Assembly (NCBI GenBank): GCA_904066235.2
Contig: CAJFCV020000001.1
Coordinates: 2,542,001 to 2,606,000, forward strand
Direction: 5' to 3'
DNA length: 64,000 nt
Origin: Bursaphelenchus xylophilus
Lineage: Eukaryota > Nematoda > Chromadorea > Rhabditida > Aphelenchoididae
Shown here: piece after piece, positions 34,298 to 44,930 of the stretch
How the letters are laid out: every line of letters starts with the position of its first letter
How positions within the stretch are numbered: position 1 is the stretch's first letter
The notes under the pieces: model-generated
Told to the model about the DNA's origin: nothing
Databases searched by the model: none
What the model saw: only the letters and a program-made list of their open reading frames with translations
Translations under genes and position numbers: made by a program

Positions 34298-35026
34298 TTA
34301 ATGAATAAAATCGCACTTTTTCCCTAATGGGCAGTAATTTTTCAACATGAAGTTTACGCATGGCCTTGTTTTGTAGTTTTTCGGCAGTTCTGGGACTCTC
34401 AGTTCTTCTTCTCCATGCGCATATTTGCAGTCGTCTCCATCTCGACACTCTCCAGCCATAAAGTGCTTACAAAGCACTGTTTTGAATCTCCGGGGCAGCT
34501 TGTTTTCCTCAGGCATTTTGGATTTGCCCTCAGGGCAAGGGACACTTTGGCCATTCTGCTGGAGCCTCTGACGGTACTGGAGCTCCTTGAGGCCTTTTTT
34601 GTGGACGGATTCGAAGATTGGCAACCGTGTTGCCGCTGGAGGCGCTTCCCGGAAGCGATATTGCACTAGGCCGGGAGATGAGCCAATATCACTGTCCGAA
34701 GAGTAGCCAGAAGATGAATCCTGGCTGAGGCATGGAGACCAGGATGTTGAGGGAGATCCCTGCCGGCTTGTACTTTCCAATTGAGCAGAAAAATCACCAT
34801 TTCTCCGACTTGTGTGGCCATGATTGCCCTGAGGCAAGAACTCCACTGGTCGCGGCGGAAGGACAGCAGGGGGCTGGTAAAAGATAGGAAGGGCCAGCTG
34901 GACTCCATAAACCATTGATGGAGCCCCGTAGACGCCTTGTAGCGGCTGGAAAACGGGCTGGACTGGGTAGACTGGCTGGGCCATGTGCGACACGTTGCAT
35001 CCATTGAAAGAGGTAGATGGGAACAT
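34298..35026 (-). CDS. tandem CCCH zinc-finger RNA-binding protein, copy 1
   Basis: 242 residues in one exon. The N-terminal half is rich in Pro/Gln/Tyr/Val (PVYPVQPVFQPLQ), then a Ser-rich stretch (SSGYSSDSD), then two TIS11-type fingers: RFKTVLCKHF with C-X7-C-X5-C-X3-H, and YKTRPCVNF with C-X8-C-X5-C-X3-H. Such proteins bind AU-rich 3'UTRs; in Caenorhabditis relatives (OMA, POS, MEX type) many act on maternal mRNAs, which is suggested but not shown here. The protein ends exactly at the last zinc-binding His. A strong acceptor (TTTTTCTTCCAG) 24 bp upstream of the ATG suggests a 5'UTR intron or spliced-leader site. Paralogue at 42312. Confidence 0.9.
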   Translation of the reverse strand: MFPSTSFNGCNVSHMAQPVYPVQPVFQPLQGVYGAPSMVYGVQLALPIFYQPPAVLPPRPVEFLPQGNHGHTSRRNGDFSAQLESTSRQGSPSTSWSPCLSQDSSSGYSSDSDIGSSPGLVQYRFREAPPAATRLPIFESVHKKGLKELQYRQRLQQNGQSVPCPEGKSKMPEENKLPRRFKTVLCKHFMAGECRDGDDCKYAHGEEELRVPELPKNYKTRPCVNFMLKNYCPLGKKCDFIH

Positions 35027-35029
35027 TTT

Positions 35030-36231
35030 TAAATAGCGAGGTGAGCTGGAAGAAAAAGAGATGTAATTCTAAAGCCCATAAATACAGTAAAAACGATTGT
35101 GCCGTGGTAAAGTACGAATGACAAATAAAAAATTTTTTCCTTATAAAACGGAGTTATACAAATATTTGGATAGTAAAATAGCTGCAAATCCCAATTTATG
35201 GTTAAAAAGACCGATGATTTTATGCCTAGCAAAAAAACTTAATTTTGAGTTATAAAATATGGTAAAAACCATCAAAAGCCTAAAATTTTATATCTCAAAC
35301 ATAATGTGTCCTAGACGAACTGTCAAGCTCAATTCCCCTCACCCACGTGTTCCAAATCCACTGAAACACCATACTGATTTCCATTTTGCTTGTCTGCTTT
35401 TATATTCACTTGTTTTGCTTGATTTTGTTATGTAATTTCTTGATTTTTCATTTTTCTCTGCCTGCACATGCGCTTGAATTTACTGTTGTTTGATAAATTT
35501 TCTGCCAGAGGTTTTAACGATTTTCTGTGATTACGTAACTAAAAAAATCAAACGGAAAATTCTAATTTTTGTATGTAAATGTTATGACGTAGATGACGTA
35601 TTGGTTGAGGCAGAAAATCCGTCATTTTTTGATAGAGTTTTCACCAAAAAAATATAGATCTAACTTTATTTTTGACGAAACGTTTGAGAAGCTAAAAAAT
35701 ATGCGGATATCGATAAAAAGCCGAGAGTTTCTGCAGACCGCGATGTAAAGCCCCAAAATTCGGTTTTATAATAGGCCAAGTGGACTTCGTATAACGGACC
35801 CTTCTGTAAGGAACTACTGTTTTGCGCTTGCGATTTGTTGAGCAGAAGTTTCTTTGTTGAAAAAAATTTTGAAATAAAATTTTCTTTATTGTGGCGATGA
35901 AAGCCACCAAAAAATAATGAAATAAAAATTTATTTTCCAACAACACCAATCGATAAAATCCTTACAAACATGTACATATTATTCGTCCAATAATATTCAT
36001 AGGCAAACACATGAATTTTTAATCAAAAATCTTGTTTGTTTCTGCAGAACGCGAGCTCAAAATGTCAGATATGTCTTATTAACGTTTCGCCTAAACTTGT
36101 GCCGTTGCGTTCCACTTGGCGACAATCCTTATTGCCGTGGCAAGGTATATATGGAAGTGACAGCTTTGTTATTATATTTTATCTCCATGTATAAACGTTA
36201 GAACAGCGAGAGAGTTACTCAACAATCGGAA
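35030..36231. other. upstream region of CCCH copy 1
   Basis: About 1.1 kb that aligns with 43050-44110 upstream of copy 2, with many point differences. Conserved blocks include CTTTTATATTCACTTGTTTT near 35400 and TGATTTGTTGAGCAGAAGT-like sequence near 35830. No gene seen. Confidence 0.5.
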
Positions 36232-36411
36232 TTACTTCTGTCTTGGCACACACTGGCAATACGATCGCCTTCCTTGGATACAGTACGGCATCCAAGCTTT
36301 GCAATCCATTTGGCGACGACAATCTGCACCGGTCTTGCAACGTATGAAAGGTATCTCTGTTACGGAGGCCACAGCTGCCAGGAAGCAAAGTAACACGACA
36401 AAGAACTTCAT
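36232..36411 (-). CDS. secreted six-cysteine peptide, array member 13
   Basis: 59 residues from MKFFVVLLCFLAAVAS. C-X5-C-X5-C-X6-C-X7-C-X-C with Arg/Lys-rich spacers. The signal peptide itself carries one Cys. Counterpart of 44757-44930 in unit 2. Confidence 0.85.
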   Translation of the reverse strand: MKFFVVLLCFLAAVASVTEIPFIRCKTGADCRRQMDCKAWMPYCIQGRRSYCQCVPRQK

Positions 36412-37084
36412 ATTCGATGTGTTGAGGAAGGTGTTGAAGGGGTGGTTTTTAAACAAAGATTTTTTTATTAAAAAGACGTTCGAACTGTATGTTAAGAGCG
36501 TTGAAAAAGCAAATTTAAATTTTATGGCGTCGCGTGTGAAATTGAAATTCGGAATGTTAACTTAAGGACATTAACGTAGGAAATTAATATGACAGAATAG
36601 GCATATGAGGTGATTGTAAGATACGGCCAAAAGAATGCTTTTTTTTCTCTGCCCGCTCTCCGCGTTTCACTTGCTCTCTCGGCAGCACAGATCGTTGAAT
36701 ATTTCGGTTGGGCCTGCAAAGCGCGAGCTTAAAACCTTAAGGATTTAGTATGTGGGCAGTGATGTATTTATCTGCTAATTTTAAAGATGATATTACTTTT
36801 CACAGTCGTACTAATCTTGCAGCTGAAAAATGTCTTTTGCTAACAAAGTTGATCTGCTCTATCCACCTGTACTAGTCATTTTTCCGAACGCTGGGGGACG
36901 TTCAGACGAATCCCTTGTCAGGGCTTTTTTCGGCTCGTCGCAGCTGTCGTAGAACGGAGGACGGGCGATTCCGAGGCGCGCGGGCCACTTGCGGAGCAAC
37001 CACTTTGCGGTCAGCTTGTGAAACCACGGAGATGACAATTAGTTGTTGCGGATTTGAAAGCAGTGAATGAATTTAATAGATTTA

Positions 37085-37239
37085 TCAGTCTGTCGGGAAA
37101 ATAACGGCGGATCGTCGCAGCAAAATGTCTCGCCCCGCCGCTATCGCGCGCCAAATCCCAAGCCGCTGCTTGCAGTCGCAAAACGATGATGGGCGATTCC
37201 GAGGCGCGACGATCCGCCTTTATTTTTCCGACAGACTGA
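37085..37239. mobile_element. family B MITE, CGGCGGATCGTCGC subtype
   Basis: Ends TCAGTCTGTCGGG and CCGACAGACTGA with TA flanks; interior about 90% like 32043-32199. Confidence 0.8.
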
Positions 37240-37679
37240 TATGTATCTATCAGTCTATCAGTACCAAAGAGTTGTCAAGGTAAAATTTCTATCGTACTAC
37301 GTAGATTACGGGAGGGAAATCGTAATTCTTATCAAAAAAGTCGGCTTCCCGCAAATGTCGCGACGCCGATTCCGAGATGCGACGACCCCAAATTACACAT
37401 CTTTCTGACCGACTGATATGCTCGAATACAGACTGTGCGGAGAAACACATGTCGAAGCTCGCAGTCTGTTGAGAAAATTGAAGAACAAGAAAAACTTCCC
37501 ACAAAAATGTTCAAGATTTATTTTTTCTCCATTTTTAAGTTTAACCTGTATGAAAGTTAAGCACAAAGTAAAACTACTTTATCGGAGCTAATTAAATCCA
37601 AACAACTGGTTGTCGCAAAATATACATAGATTTATACTGTCATTAAATTACTCGTTAAATTACTTTGGCATGGATTCAT

Positions 37680-37865
37680 TCATTCGCAGACGCAATACGT
37701 TTTCGAGCTTCCACTATGCGTAGGCACACAGTGCGCCGGCCTGCCCCCCGCGCACGTCATAACTTTTTGACACTCCTTTTCGGTTTCACACGGTATTTCA
37801 GGCTTGTTTGTCACCGCTCCTACAACAGCCAGAACACACAGAAAAAGGAGAACAAAAAATCTCAT
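37680..37865 (-). CDS. secreted six-cysteine peptide, array member 14
   Basis: 61 residues from MRFFVLLFLCVLAVVGA. C-X5-C-X5-C-X7-C-X11-C-X-C; the fifth spacer is long and Ser/Gly-rich. The signal and VTNKPEIPC segment match the plus-strand gene at 41211. TATA (GTATAAAAG) about 40 bp upstream. A broken fragment of a close relative is at 46214-46275. Confidence 0.85.
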   Translation of the reverse strand: MRFFVLLFLCVLAVVGAVTNKPEIPCETEKECQKVMTCAGGRPAHCVPTHSGSSKTYCVCE

Positions 37866-38320
37866 ATTCAATATGATGATGATGTTGTTGAAAAAAGCGA
37901 CTTTTATACACAGGCTTTTTAATTAAAAAGCATGTTAGGACCGTGTGTTCGATGCCGAATGGGATGTGAAATTTCCATTTTTATCACTTTTAATATACGT
38001 TCGTTTTGATCAAAAAGTCTATGTGAAGAATTCATGTGTCATTGATGAAATTTGGCACAAATCTATAATGACGTTTTCTAATACATAATGGAGACTCCTA
38101 GCTTGTGCTTTCCAGAAACGACTGAAATTTTTTGACCGAAAGTTGATAAGAAGTTGATAATTTCCCATATCAAATACGCCAAGTTGCCATTGTAAAAGCC
38201 ATAAAATGTAAATTTATTCTTCAATTTCGACCAAAATTTGATAGCAACACGTTTTTAAATTAAAAAAAAACGTGTATAAAAACCCAACCATTACACAACA
38301 TATTCAAAATTGAATTCAGA

Positions 38321-38497
38321 ATGAAGCTGCTGTTCATTCTCTTCTTTATTCTGGCTGTTGTCGCCATTGCAGTGGAAGGATGGAACGGCTGTAAGACCGA
38401 CAAGGACTGTCCGGGAGGGAAATGTTATAATCCGAATAATTCAACCGGAAGATGCGTGTGTCCACCTTCGAAAAAGGATTGTAATTTCAAAGTTTAA
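38321..38497 (+). CDS. secreted six-cysteine peptide with altered pattern, array member 15
   Basis: 58 residues from MKLLFILFFILAVVAIA. Pattern C-X5-C-X4-C-X9-C-X-C-X6-C: the fourth Cys of the usual set is missing and an additional one lies near the C-terminus, so the count stays even. TATAAAAAC about 45 bp upstream. No counterpart in unit 2. Confidence 0.8.
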   Translation: MKLLFILFFILAVVAIAVEGWNGCKTDKDCPGGKCYNPNNSTGRCVCPPSKKDCNFKV

Positions 38498-38782
38498 TAA
38501 CTGTGTCTATGACTTGAATTCCGAAGTAATTCCGATGACTGAGTAATTCTACGTTGTGCTATCATTTATGTGCGGAGATAAAATAAAATTTGCAACAAAA
38601 TTTTGCCACGATTATACTTTGAATGATTTTTTCTAGGACACATGGGAGACTGTTAGCTCGCGTTTTGCAGAAACGATCTTGGAAAAAATGTAGCGTGGTT
38701 TTTTTCTCTGACCGCACTCCGCGTTTCACGTACTCTCTCGGCCGCAAGGATCGTTTAATATCTCGGCTGCCCCCTTACATCT

Positions 38783-39702
38783 GACTGGGCCCGGTTTTGT
38801 CGCCACCCCGGTTTTGTCCCCAAGACGGTTTTGTCCCCAGGAGGTTTTTGTCCCCACTTTTTTCGAGCCTTTTTGTCCCCAGACCGGTTTTGTCCCCAGG
38901 ACGGGTTTGTCCCCAAGACGCTTTTGTCCGCACTTTTTTTATTTTTTTGTCCCCAAGATGGATAGTACGATTAAAAATTATGCATTCAGATGTTAATGCT
39001 GTTGGTTTGGTGCACAGTACTGATCAAACAAGCACTTGGTACTGTATAGTACAAGGTGGTACTATATAGCACGAGGTAAAAATTAAGCCATAACACGTTA
39101 ATGCTGTTGGTTTGAAGCCCCGGACTTCTCAAAAAATGTGTTTTTAGCACTTGGTACTATATAGTACAAGGTGGTACTATATAGCACGAGGTAAAAATTA
39201 TGCTATAACGCGTGAATGACGTTGTTTTGGTATGCAGTACTGACCAGACGTTCATTTTGTGCAAAAACAAATTCGTGCTATATAGTACCATGTGCTAAAA
39301 CACATTTTTTAGAAGTACTGGGCTTCAAACCCATAGCATTGACGTGTTATGGCTTAATTTTTACCTCATGCTATATAGTACCACATCGTACTATACAGTA
39401 CCAAGCGCTAAGAACAAGTTGTTTGAGCAGTACTGTGCACCAAACCAACAGCATTAACATCTCAATGCATAATTTTTAATCGTACTATCCAGCTTGGGGA
39501 CAAAAACGTCCTGGGGACAAAACCGGTGTGGGGACAAAAAAATAAAAAAAGTGGGGACAAAAACGTCTTGGGGACAAAACCGTCCTGGGGACAAAACCGG
39601 TCTGGGGACAAAAAGGCTCGAAAAAAGTGGGGACAAAAACGTCCTGGGGACAAAACCGTCTTGGGGACAAAACCGGGGTGGGGACAAAAACGTCCACTAC
39701 GC
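38783..39702. mobile_element. foldback element of TTTTGTCCCC subrepeats, 8-bp target duplication
   Basis: 920 bp between two copies of TTACATCT (38775-38782, 39703-39710). The left arm has about eight TTTTGTCCCC units separated by CAAGACGG/CAGGACGG-like spacers; the right arm has eleven in inverted orientation. Inner arms carry GGTACTATATAGTA blocks, also inverted. Open frames here only reflect the repeats. The 8-bp duplication and subterminal repeats suggest a non-autonomous hAT element. Confidence 0.8.
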
Positions 39703-40169
39703 TTACATCTTGAACATAGCAAAATAAAAAAAAATTAGTCCTAAAAAAATTAATTCTGGGTCATCTGTGCCTCTGTGATAGCTGAGGAAATAATTGGAAG
39801 CGAGCAAAATCCAGATTTACTCGCCGCCATTCCATTTCTCGGCTCCGGCGAGTAAACTCCGAGTCTACTCCCGAAAATTGAATTTTTTTCCAAATTTTGG
39901 AGTTAACTTCGTGTTTACTCTTTTTTTTTAGCATTTTTGGGAGTAAAAAAATTTTTATTCCAAAATTGAAAAAAACTGAATTCGAAAAAATTTCAAAATT
40001 TTTTCGCGAAATCTTTTATCTCGTTTCTTATACGTAAAGATCAGGGGTGAATCAGTATGGCTCCCATTGCCCAGAAGGGGCACTGGGAACAATTCAGCTG
40101 TATATTACATAGTAAGGGTTTATTAAATATTTCTTAGAATCATGCGGAAAATTCAACGTCTATGCCAAT

Positions 40170-40358
40170 TTAGGGCCCTGGAGGGCAGTTGCAGTGTCCT
40201 TTGGATCCTCCGTATTTATAGCATCTCATTTTCAGCCCAAACATGCATTTGAATGGGAGAAGTTCGCAATCCTTGTCGCTATGGCATGGCTGGCTTAACC
40301 CTGCGTTGACAGTGGCAATCGCAGCCAAGATAAGGAGGAACATGACAAACAGTCTCAT
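40170..40358 (-). CDS. secreted six-cysteine peptide, array member 16
   Basis: 62 residues from MRLFVMFLLILAAIAT. C-X5-C-X6-C-X7-C-X9-C-X-C, with Lys/Gly-rich fifth spacer and a PPGP tail. Its unit 2 counterpart (48672) is truncated. Confidence 0.85.
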   Translation of the reverse strand: MRLFVMFLLILAAIATVNAGLSQPCHSDKDCELLPFKCMFGLKMRCYKYGGSKGHCNCPPGP

Positions 40359-40535
40359 TTTTCGTTGAATGAGAACAACGCTGTACAATGACCATTTATA
40401 TCCTATTTTTTCATTAAACTCGCCAAAGTGTTAATCAAGCCAAAATTAATGAGACATTTGCATTTTTTGATGAAAAAAAAAGCAAGGAACGGTTATAATG
40501 GCCCTTTCGGAAAGTCGTCGGACTGTCCGAGAATA

Positions 40536-40791
40536 TAGTGAGGGACCTAATACAGTGGCAAAAAACGTATCATTTTGCATCCGGGAAGTATCAAAAATGT
40601 GGCAAAATGCCTCACTTTCCAGGTGAAAAAACTTTGTTTTGAACTGCGCGCCGTTTCCCTCACAAAAATAGTGGCCGCGCTTTTGAGATCGGATTTTTTT
40701 CCACTTGGACAGGGAGGTATTTTGCTGCATTTTTGATACTTCTCGGATGCAAGATGGTACTTTTTTTGCCACTGGATCAGGTCCCCCACTG
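40536..40791. mobile_element. MITE family A
   Basis: Full length, left end mutated (TAGTGAGGGACC), right end GGTCCCCCACTG before TA. The unit 2 counterpart keeps only the right half (48797-48919). Confidence 0.8.
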
Positions 40792-40819
40792 TATGTGCGC
40801 TCTCCACAGAGACTTTTTA

Positions 40820-41065
40820 CAGTGAGGGACGGGATCCAATGGCAAAAAACGACTCATTTTGCATCCCGGAAGGGACCAAAATGTCTCCAAACCCTTCCCT
40901 TCTCTAAGCTAAAAAACCCCGATTTGAAGAGCCCGCCTTGAAGGAAAGGGCGCGCTTTTCAAAGCGGATTTTTTAGCTTAGAGAAGGGAAGGGTTTGGAG
41001 TCATTTTGGCCCCTTCCGGGATGCAAAAGGAGACGTTTTTTGCCATTGGATCAGGTCCCTCACTG
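40820..41065. mobile_element. MITE family A, second subtype
   Basis: 246 bp between TA dinucleotides; ends CAGTGAGGGACGGGATCC and GGTCCCTCACTG; palindromic with a central GCGCGCTTTTC region. Absent from the equivalent place in unit 2, so it inserted after the duplication. Confidence 0.85.
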
Positions 41066-41210
41066 TAATTAAAACGCACGTATATGAAAAGTGTTAAAAA
41101 TGTAAATTTTACATCGCATTCGGCATCGAACACACGGACCTAACATGCTTTTAATTAAAAAATCGGTGTATAAAAGTCGCTTCTTCAACAACATCATCAT
41201 CATATTGAAT

Positions 41211-41396
41211 ATGAGATATTTTCTTCCTCTTCTTCTGTGTGTTCTGGCGGTTGTAGGAGCGGTGACAAACAAGCCTGAAATACCGTGTAAAACCCATGAT
41301 GAGTGTCGATTTCTGAATTGCCGGAGGGGAATTTCGTTATGTGTGCCCATACATCATGGAAGTCGGAAGAAGCATTGCGCCTGCCTAAAAATCTAA
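41211..41396 (+). CDS. secreted six-cysteine peptide, array member 17
   Basis: 61 residues from MRYFLPLLLCVLAVVGA. C-X5-C-X4-C-X6-C-X11-C-X-C, His/Arg/Lys-rich fifth spacer. Divergent from the gene at 40170 with two MITEs between. TATAAAAG about 35 bp upstream. The copy in unit 2 (49082) is frameshifted. Confidence 0.85.
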   Translation: MRYFLPLLLCVLAVVGAVTNKPEIPCKTHDECRFLNCRRGISLCVPIHHGSRKKHCACLKI

Positions 41397-41512
41397 GGTG
41401 ATTTTATGTCCGTGTAAATCCATGTGTGTTTCAACATTTTTTTTGTTTTGAATTAAACATACTGTGGAAATTGGACGGAAGGTATTTTGATGAAAAAACA
41501 AAAAAGTGAAAT

Positions 41513-41797
41513 ATAATAGTTAAGGGTTCAGACTCCGCCCCTTTACTAGGTCAACGGCCCGATCGAGGCGAATGCCCGATCGGTTGGCCAGCCGATGTGA
41601 CCGAGAGATTAGAGTGAGGTGACCCTCGGATCTCATATCTAGGCCCTTCGACAGGATGGGGCCGAGGGGCACTCCGTGGGTTTTGTGGTTTTTATGTTTA
41701 TTATTGTATTTTACTTCTTGGTAATATCTAATAAAGACCTAAGGAATATGCCGTAATTAGACGATCCATAACCGGCCACGCTGCTAAACTAAACGCA
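41513..41797. mobile_element. insertion of unknown type in unit 1
   Basis: About 285 bp present in unit 1 and absent from the aligned place in unit 2 (GTGAAAT|GCACGATTC near 49380). It includes GC-rich sequence (CCCGATCGAGGCGAATGCCC), then TTTTATGTTTATT and AATAAAGACC. It might be a solo LTR or SINE; not proven. Confidence 0.5.
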
Positions 41798-42037
41798 CGA
41801 TTCAAAATGGAGGTTTTCCGTGCACGGGTCGCGACAAAAAGTCCATACGGTTTTGAAAACACTATTTAATGTCAGACTGTTGGGAAAATAATAAGCATTC
41901 CGTGGCATCGAAAATCGCAACGCCGTCGAGAAAATAAATTGTTCGTTTAATAATTGGACTTATTAAAAAAAGATGACACAATTTGTAAAATTTGCTAAAA
42001 TTTGAATTTTTGGGATAGCGTTTTAACGCTTTGCCAA

Positions 42038-42080
42038 AAGAACTGCATGACGAATTTTCGGCGGTTAAAAGATAATTTTG
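42038..42080 (-). pseudogene. relic of the peptide gene 33576-33761
   Basis: AAAGAACTGCATGACGAATT is shared with the start of array member 12, followed by diverged leader; the coding sequence to its left is missing. Confidence 0.55.
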
Positions 42081-42311
42081 GGGCAGTAGGTCAATGAGAG
42101 AATTAGACAACATTGTCTTAGCCATGTGTTTAATGGATGCCTGCAGTCATTTTAAAATCAAAAATTCAAAATCGATGTTTTTCCTAGGTCCAGGCCTAAC
42201 TGGCAGCATAAAAAAACAAAATTTTTTTATTTTCTTATAAATTATTTATTAAACAAAAATTTCCAACAATTCTTATTATAACATATTATTAAAGACAAAG
42301 AAAAATTTAAA

Positions 42312-43049
42312 TTAATGAATAAAATCGCACTTTTTCCCTAATGGGCAGTAATTTTTCAACATGAAGTTTACGCATGGCCTTGTTTTGTAGTTTTTTGGCA
42401 GTTCTGGGACTCTCAGTTCTTCTTCTCCATGGGCATATTTGCAGTCGTCTCCATCTCGACACTCTCCAGCCATAAAGTGCTTACAAAGCACTGTTTTGAA
42501 TCTTCTGGGAAGCCTCTTTTCCTCTGGCATGTTGGACTTGCCCTCAGTGCAAGGGACATTTTGGCCGTTCTGGGGGATTCTCTGGCGATCTTGAAGCTCC
42601 CTGAGGCCTTTTCTGTGAATGGCTTCGAAGATTGGCAATCGTATTTCCGCTGGAGGCCCTTTCCGGAAGCGATATTGCACGAGGCCAGGAGATGAGCCAA
42701 TATCACTGTCCGAAGAGTAGCCAGAAGATGACTCCTGGCTAAAGCATGGAGATGAAGAGGTCGAGGAGGCTTCCTGATGGCCTGTACTTTCCCAGCACGC
42801 TGATTCCGCCGAAAAGTCACCATTTCTCCGGCTTGTTTGGCCATGATTGCCCTGAGGCAAGAACTCCACTGGCCGCTGAGGAAGGACGACGGTGGGCTGG
42901 TAGAAGACAGGAAGGGCCAGCTGGACTCCATAAGCCATTGTTGGAGCCCCGTAGACGTCTTGGAGTGGCTGGAAAACGGGCTGGACCGGGTAGACTGACT
43001 GTGCCATGTGCAACATGTTGAAGCCAACAAAAGAGGTGGTGGGGAACAT
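42312..43049 (-). CDS. tandem CCCH zinc-finger RNA-binding protein, copy 2
   Basis: 245 residues in one exon, paralogue of 34298-35026. The finger region (from RRFKTVLC to the end) is essentially unchanged and again ends at the final zinc-binding His; the middle part has diverged and carries a short insertion (ESACWE region). The reading frame is intact and the 5' acceptor (TTTATTTCCAG, 24 bp before the ATG) is preserved, so both copies are probably in use. 3' flanks with ACATATTATTAAAGACAAA are also shared. Confidence 0.9.
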   Translation of the reverse strand: MFPTTSFVGFNMLHMAQSVYPVQPVFQPLQDVYGAPTMAYGVQLALPVFYQPTVVLPQRPVEFLPQGNHGQTSRRNGDFSAESACWESTGHQEASSTSSSPCFSQESSSGYSSDSDIGSSPGLVQYRFRKGPPAEIRLPIFEAIHRKGLRELQDRQRIPQNGQNVPCTEGKSNMPEEKRLPRRFKTVLCKHFMAGECRDGDDCKYAHGEEELRVPELPKNYKTRPCVNFMLKNYCPLGKKCDFIH

Positions 43050-44756
43050 TTTTGAATAGCGAGGTGAGCTGGAAATAAAGTAAAGGTAATTCTAGGGCAC
43101 TTAAAAACAGTAAAAACGACTGTACCGCGGTAAACTACGAATTGACAAATAAGAAATTAATTGCTTAAAAAAGGAATTTTACTAATCTTTGGATGGTAAA
43201 ATACGCCATGAGTTGCTGGAGTGGTTAAAACGACCGATGATTTAATGCCTAGCCAAAAAACCTAATTTAGTTATAAAATACGGTAAAAAACCATAAAAAG
43301 ACTAAAATCGTATACCTCAAACATAATGTGTCCTAGATAAACTTTCGAGCCCAAATCCCTTCCTCCAACGTGTTCCAAATCCACTGAAACACTATACTGA
43401 TTTCTAATTTGCTTGTCTGCTTTTATATTCACTTGTTTTGCTTGATTTTGTTATGTAACTCCTTGATTTTAGTTTTTCTGTGCTCCCACAAGCACTCGAA
43501 TTTACTGTTGTATGATTAAAATTTTCTGCCAGAGGTTTCAACAACTTTCTGCGGTTATGTAACTTGAAAAATTAAACGGAATTCAAATTTGATTTTTCAT
43601 CAAAAAAATTGAAGATACAACTTTACCGAAAAACAGGCAAGAAACTCTAAAATGGGTGCGAATATTGTTAAAAAGTAGAGAGTTTCTGCAAACCGCGATT
43701 TAAGGTCCCAAAAGTCGGTTTTAGGCCAAACGGACTCCGTACCTTTTTATAAGGAACTAACGTTTTTCTCTTGCGATTTGTTGAGCAGAAGTAGCTGGAC
43801 TATAAATTTGCTGATTTATTTTCTAATGCTTTTTCATAGATATTGACATTTTTTTACTTTTTTGAAGATACGCCAGTTTTGTTTAAAAAAACCTTTTTTT
43901 GCGCCAATGAAAGTAAACGTCAAAAAATAATCAAATAAGATTTATTTTGCAACAAAATCATTCAATAAAATTCTTACAAACATGTAGTCAAATAGGCAAA
44001 CACATTAATTTTTATTCAAAAATCTCGTTTGTTTCTGCAAAACGCGAGCTCAAAATGTCAGATATCTCTTATTAACGTTTCATCTAAATTTGTGCCAAAT
44101 TTTATTAAGTTTGGACTGTGAAACTTCAAGAACGTCCATTCCAAATTCAATCGTGTAACTTGGTCGGCACAGCCTGCAGGTTTCATTGTCTTGAGGGTGT
44201 GTTGGTGTGAGAATGTGTAAATTCCAGTTTTTCAAGCCGAACAGAAATTAATTAATTTTGACTCATTTCATTTTTTCGATGGCGATGCGATTTGCGATAC
44301 GAAGACTTCTGACATAACAATGCATAATAAATAATCTTTTGAGTGTTGAATAAACGGATTTTTAGAGTGGATGCCCAACTTCTGTACTGTAATTTGTTTA
44401 GGACATGATTTCGCAAGATTAATGGGATGTTTTTGGAATATGGGATGTTTCTGCAATATATCAGTCCGTCAGGAAAATAATGGCGGGCCGTCGCGCCTTG
44501 AAATCACCCATCATCGCATTGCGACGCCGGCGGCAAAGAGCACCACCACCCCTGACGTTTCATAGCGAAAGAAATATAATATATATGGTATTGCCACAGT
44601 TTCCTTCCACTTGGAAGGAAACTGTGGCAAAAACAATCCTTATTGCTGTGGCAAGGTATCAAAAATAAGTGACAACTTTGTTACAAAATTTATTTAATCT
44701 GCAGGTATAAATAAATGTTAGCGCAACAAGAGAATTACACAGTAATCGGAATCATT
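43050..44756. other. upstream region of CCCH copy 2
   Basis: Aligns with 35030-36180. Additional: an inverted copy of 29220-29350/31150-31290 flank at about 44280-44460, a partial family B end near 44460, and a 19-bp perfect inverted repeat (44591-44609/44612-44630). No gene seen. Confidence 0.5.
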
Positions 44757-44930
44757 TCAGTAATACCAACACTTACAATGCGGTCGCGTTCCTTGGGCAC
44801 AGTACGAAAAAAACGGTTTGCAATCCATTTTGCGACTACAATCCTCATTGGTCTTGCAAGATATGAAAGGCTCATCTGGTACGGCGGCCACAACTGCCAG
44901 GAAGCACAATAACACGACAAAGAACCTCAT
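44757..44930 (-). CDS. secreted six-cysteine peptide, array member 18
   Basis: 57 residues from MRFFVVLLCFLAVVAA. C-X5-C-X5-C-X6-C-X7-C-X-C, with Phe/Tyr/Trp-rich spacer and tail. Counterpart of 36232-36411. The TATA-like TTTAAAAACC of that gene is replaced by TTCGAAAACC here, so expression may be weakened. Confidence 0.8.
   Translation of the reverse strand: MRFFVVLLCFLAVVAAVPDEPFISCKTNEDCSRKMDCKPFFSYCAQGTRPHCKCWYY

Larger units (their letters stand above)
33750..41950. repeat. tandem segmental duplication, unit 1
   Basis: Matches 42035-49510 in order and orientation: start region of a peptide gene, CCCH gene, peptide genes (36232, 37680), unlike middle part, peptide gene pair (40170 minus, 41211 plus), and a common tail (CGATTCAAAATGGAGGTTTT). 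The middle differs: unit 1 has the gene at 38321 and a foldback element (38783-39702), unit 2 another foldback (46548-47940) and the gene at 48223. Confidence 0.8.

Noticed and set aside
39454..39738. Pro/Cys/Phe-rich repetitive proteins on both strands
   Set aside because: Products of the TTTTGTCCCC repeat arrays; the same motif appears in all frames, so this is element DNA, not a gene.
42413..43030. 205-codon open frame overlapping the CCCH gene
   Set aside because: Second-frame shadow; the CCCH frame is conserved between copies and this one is not maintained in copy 1.
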